A stretch of 6,391 bases of DNA from Clostridia bacterium (GTDB lineage Bacteria; Bacillota_A; Clostridia; Oscillospirales; Acutalibacteraceae): contig RZYX01000101.1 in NCBI GenBank assembly GCA_009930155.1, forward strand, positions 1 through 6,391, in the 5' to 3' direction. Positions 5,056 to 6,391 of this stretch are shown here, one piece after another. Each line of letters begins with the position of its first letter. Position 1 is the stretch's first letter. A program made the translations under genes and the position numbers. The notes below the pieces were generated by a model. That model worked only from the letters and a program-made list of their open reading frames with translations. It did no database searches and was not told the DNA's origin.

Positions 5056-6152
5056 GGTGGTGTGCCCCCTTTGCTTTTTAAGTATTCCTTAACTTTGCTG
5101 TTGGTTTTAATTATGTTATCCGTGACAAACTCTATAGAAGGAGAAACATACGTCAGTGTTGTGTAGATGCTTACATGGCCAAGTAAATCTTTAATAGTTG
5201 TTAGTTTCATGCCACTCTCATAATTGTGTGTTGCAAAGGCATGCCTGAATTTATGAGTACTCCATTTATAAGTTTCAGGGATCTCGAAAAGCTGCTGGTA
5301 TCTTTCTAGCTCTTGAGCAGCATAGGTAGTAGTTAGTCTTGTTCCTTTCTGAGTAAGAAATAACGCTTGTGTGCTTGAAGCTAGTTTAAATCTTGGTCTT
5401 ATGTATTTTAAATACCACTTCAAAAGCTTGTCGATGTCTGTCAACATTGGCACCCATCTTTCTCTTTTACCACTACCTCTACTTCCTTTACCGAATCGAA
5501 CATGTATCATTCCTAATTTACCATGACTAAAGTTTATATCTATTAGGTCAAGATGTACGGCTTCGTCAATTCTAAGGCCAGAAGCATACATAAGACGAAA
5601 AAGCACATACTCACGAGCGGCTATCTCTGGACGGGCGAATAAATTAAGATCTCTTTTAAAACAATCGAAGAAGTATGTTAATATTTCGGGACTTGGTGGC
5701 GGAGTTTTATTTTCACGCTCCAAATCGTAGACATGCGTAATCTGATTATCGTCTGTTACTGGCTGAAGCAAGGAACAATTAAAAAGCTGCTTTATTTCAG
5801 TATAGTAGTTTCGTATCAGCCATTCATAAAAAGACCTGAAAGTACTAACCTTTTTTCTGCGATAGCTTGCAGAATTTTGTGATTCTATTAGTATGTCAAC
5901 ATAGGAGTCAATATCATCCTCATATAGTTCCCATATGAATTTATGGCTAACATCTATAATTTCTCTGATGTAAGTTTCTTGATTCTTTATTGTCTTATAT
6001 GCCCAATTCTTTCTTTTGCCAAATTTAATATATTCTTGAATTATTCGTTCTTGATATATATTTGGATCAATTTGTTCCCCGGGGGTAGACAAAAGCGACT
6101 TGTGTTTGGGCAACTCGTTTTCAATTAACCTTAGTGAAAGATTGTTCGACAA
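5028..6152 (-). CDS. Tyrosine recombinase (phage-integrase family), about 374 aa, catalytically intact
   Basis: The enzyme cuts and rejoins DNA through a 3'-phosphotyrosine link and presumably excises and inserts this element. With the TTG start at 6150-6152, the core-binding domain is about residues 32-130 (TFRSFYEWLIRNYY near its end) and the catalytic domain about 155-345. The complete active set is visible: Arg194 (YASGLRIDEA), Lys222 (RFGKGSRG), His300 and Arg303 (STHKFRHAFATH), His326 (LLGHVSIYTTLTY) and Tyr335. TTG is preferred because GGTGGTGAT at 6157-6165 is one base off GGAGGTGAT and lies just upstream. The GTG at 6162-6164 would add four residues but falls inside that ribosome binding site. 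It is the first gene of a three-gene operon and overlaps the HTH gene by 28 bp. Position next to the presumed element end is typical of integrases. Confidence 0.95.
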   Translation of the reverse strand: MSNNLSLRLIENELPKHKSLLSTPGEQIDPNIYQERIIQEYIKFGKRKNWAYKTIKNQETYIREIIDVSHKFIWELYEDDIDSYVDILIESQNSASYRRKKVSTFRSFYEWLIRNYYTEIKQLFNCSLLQPVTDDNQITHVYDLERENKTPPPSPEILTYFFDCFKRDLNLFARPEIAAREYVLFRLMYASGLRIDEAVHLDLIDINFSHGKLGMIHVRFGKGSRGSGKRERWVPMLTDIDKLLKWYLKYIRPRFKLASSTQALFLTQKGTRLTTTYAAQELERYQQLFEIPETYKWSTHKFRHAFATHNYESGMKLTTIKDLLGHVSIYTTLTYVSPSIEFVTDNIIKTNSKVKEYLKSKGGTPPWIATSYGN

Positions 6153-6186
6153 AATTATCACCACCCAGTTTTGAAAATATCACCAT

Positions 6187-6209
6187 AAATAAAACTTTTA
6201 GTTTTATTT
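6187..6209. promoter_or_regulatory. Inverted repeat over the recombinase operon start, candidate operator
   Basis: AAATAAAACT (6187-6196) and AGTTTTATTT (6200-6209) are exact inverted copies around TTT. The repeat overlaps the predicted -10 (6206-6211) and the expected transcription start near 6199. That is a classic place for a dimeric repressor, and a Cro/C1-type protein is encoded in the same operon. As RNA it would be an A/T-rich hairpin with little stability, so a DNA operator is more likely. Confidence 0.45.
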
Positions 6210-6234
6210 TAAAACAATAATAGCCATCAGTCAA
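6206..6234 (-). promoter_or_regulatory. Predicted strong promoter of the recombinase / HTH / large-protein operon
   Basis: On the minus strand TTGACT (6234-6229) and TAAAAT (6211-6206) are separated by exactly 17 bp, each one base off consensus. Transcription would start near 6199, giving a leader of about 46 nt to the TTG start at 6152. No other comparable promoter is seen within the operon, whose genes overlap or sit 16 bp apart. Confidence 0.75.
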
Positions 6235-6278
6235 GCTTTTGGTTGTGCCGATATTAATATTATTTTTACTAAAAAAAC

Positions 6279-6300
6279 AGTAACATCCCAGTGGACCACT
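6279..6300. other. Presumed right element end: AGTAACAT and adjacent AGTGGACCACT palindrome
   Basis: AGTAACAT at 6279-6286 recurs in direct orientation at 243-250, outside vsr at the other end of the mobile-looking region. In both places a TTATTTTTA tract lies shortly upstream (230-238 and 6260-6268). Directly next to the right copy is AGTGGACCACT (6290-6300), 5-bp arms around one base. An eight-base match between two AT-rich stretches can easily be chance, so these are only candidate recombination sites. Confidence 0.25.
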
Positions 6301-6318
6301 CATATTTGATTTTCAGCA

Positions 6319-6357
6319 GGGTGTCATTGCTAAGGCAATGACACCCTTTATTTTTTT
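6319..6357 (+). terminator. Strong rho-independent terminator near the right edge
   Basis: GGGTGTCATTGC (6319-6330) and GCAATGACACCC (6335-6346) form a perfect 12-bp stem with a 4-nt loop, followed by TTTATTTTTTT (6347-6357). No plus-strand gene lies between 6165 and 6318, so the terminator has no obvious client inside the window. It may be left over from the transcription unit that the element interrupted, or may act as a barrier at the element edge. It could also serve a minus-strand gene, but no T run follows on that side. Confidence 0.9.
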
Positions 6358-6391
6358 GCTCTTGAAGCGATGTTAGATACCGTGTTAAAAT
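6348..6391 (-). CDS. Possible 3' end of a minus-strand gene entering from the right
   Basis: A minus-strand frame is open from the right edge to TAA at 6350-6348 and encodes FNTVSNIASRAKK. The stop is directly followed by the hairpin at 6319-6346, which would suit a gene end. Fourteen codons are too few for identification, and another minus frame is also open here, so this is only a possibility for flanking chromosomal DNA. Confidence 0.2.
   Translation of the reverse strand, partial: FNTVSNIASRAKK

Larger units (their letters stand above)
243..6286. mobile_element. Putative site-specific mobile element carrying an R-M system (approximate ends)
   Basis: An intact tyrosine recombinase gene with its own strong promoter sits about 130 bp from the proposed right end. 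The rest of the unit is an HTH gene, a large recombinase-like gene, and a complete type II R-M set with vsr. Outside the left end lies what looks like a housekeeping gene and its terminator. The size of about 6 kb and the two recombinase-like genes at one end resemble Tn554-type elements, though there the order is tnpA, tnpB and a small tnpC. The boundaries are taken from an AGTAACAT direct repeat and are not proven. Confidence 0.45.

Noticed and set aside
5052..5060. CCACGGTGG odd palindrome at the HTH gene start
   Set aside because: It is short, lies within coding sequence of the overlapping recombinase gene, and is not linked to any promoter.
6121..6303. Minus-strand 60-codon ORF starting with ATG at 6303 and running into the recombinase start region
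   Set aside because: It has no ribosome binding site, its N-terminus reads through the presumed element end and the operon promoter, and its sequence looks like no known domain.
6358..6391. Plus-strand frame with ATG at 6370 at the right edge
   Set aside because: It has no ribosome binding site and begins directly in the T tract of a terminator; seven codons cannot support a gene.

Overview
This AT-rich window reads as one mobile element of about 6 kb carrying a type II restriction-modification (R-M) system, inserted just downstream of a housekeeping gene. The organism is probably a low-GC, Gram-positive-type bacterium (Bacillota), likely anaerobic or facultative. The reasons are strong AGGAGG-type ribosome binding sites, TTG/GTG starts, extended -10 promoters, hairpin/T-tract terminators, and what looks like the last codons of a class III (anaerobic) ribonucleotide reductase at the left edge. 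The genus cannot be read from the sequence.

Layout. 2-115: 3' end of a chromosomal gene, probably nrdD (+). 116-344: intergenic, with an inverted repeat, a clear terminator and a promoter. 345-2920 (+): the cargo, made of a Vsr-type mismatch nicking endonuclease, a cytosine-5 DNA methyltransferase and a 304-aa protein with a PD-(D/E)XK-like C-terminal part that is most likely the cognate restriction enzyme. The methyltransferase and the nuclease gene each have their own extended -10 promoter and are separated by a strong hairpin terminator. 2922-6152 (-): a compact three-gene operon made of an intact tyrosine recombinase, a small Cro/C1-type helix-turn-helix protein, and a 590-aa zinc-finger/basic-repeat protein. 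The C-terminus of the last looks like a tyrosine recombinase that has lost almost all catalytic residues. 6153-6318: promoter, operator-like inverted repeat and presumed element end. 6319-6357: terminator, then flanking DNA.

How it fits together. The methyltransferase protects host DNA, the nuclease cuts unmodified DNA, and Vsr starts repair of T:G mismatches left when 5-methylcytosine deaminates. The active recombinase presumably moves the element. The small HTH protein may regulate the operon through the inverted repeat over its promoter, and the large dead recombinase may be an accessory DNA-binding or targeting subunit. The two-recombinase arrangement recalls Tn554-like elements, but the gene order and the dead partner differ. 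The convergent stop codons of the nuclease gene and the 590-aa gene are one base apart, so the recombinase operon can read antisense into the nuclease gene.

Most worth following: the integrase / HTH / dead zinc-finger recombinase module, and the GC-rich perfect palindrome next to the predicted start of the methyltransferase transcript.
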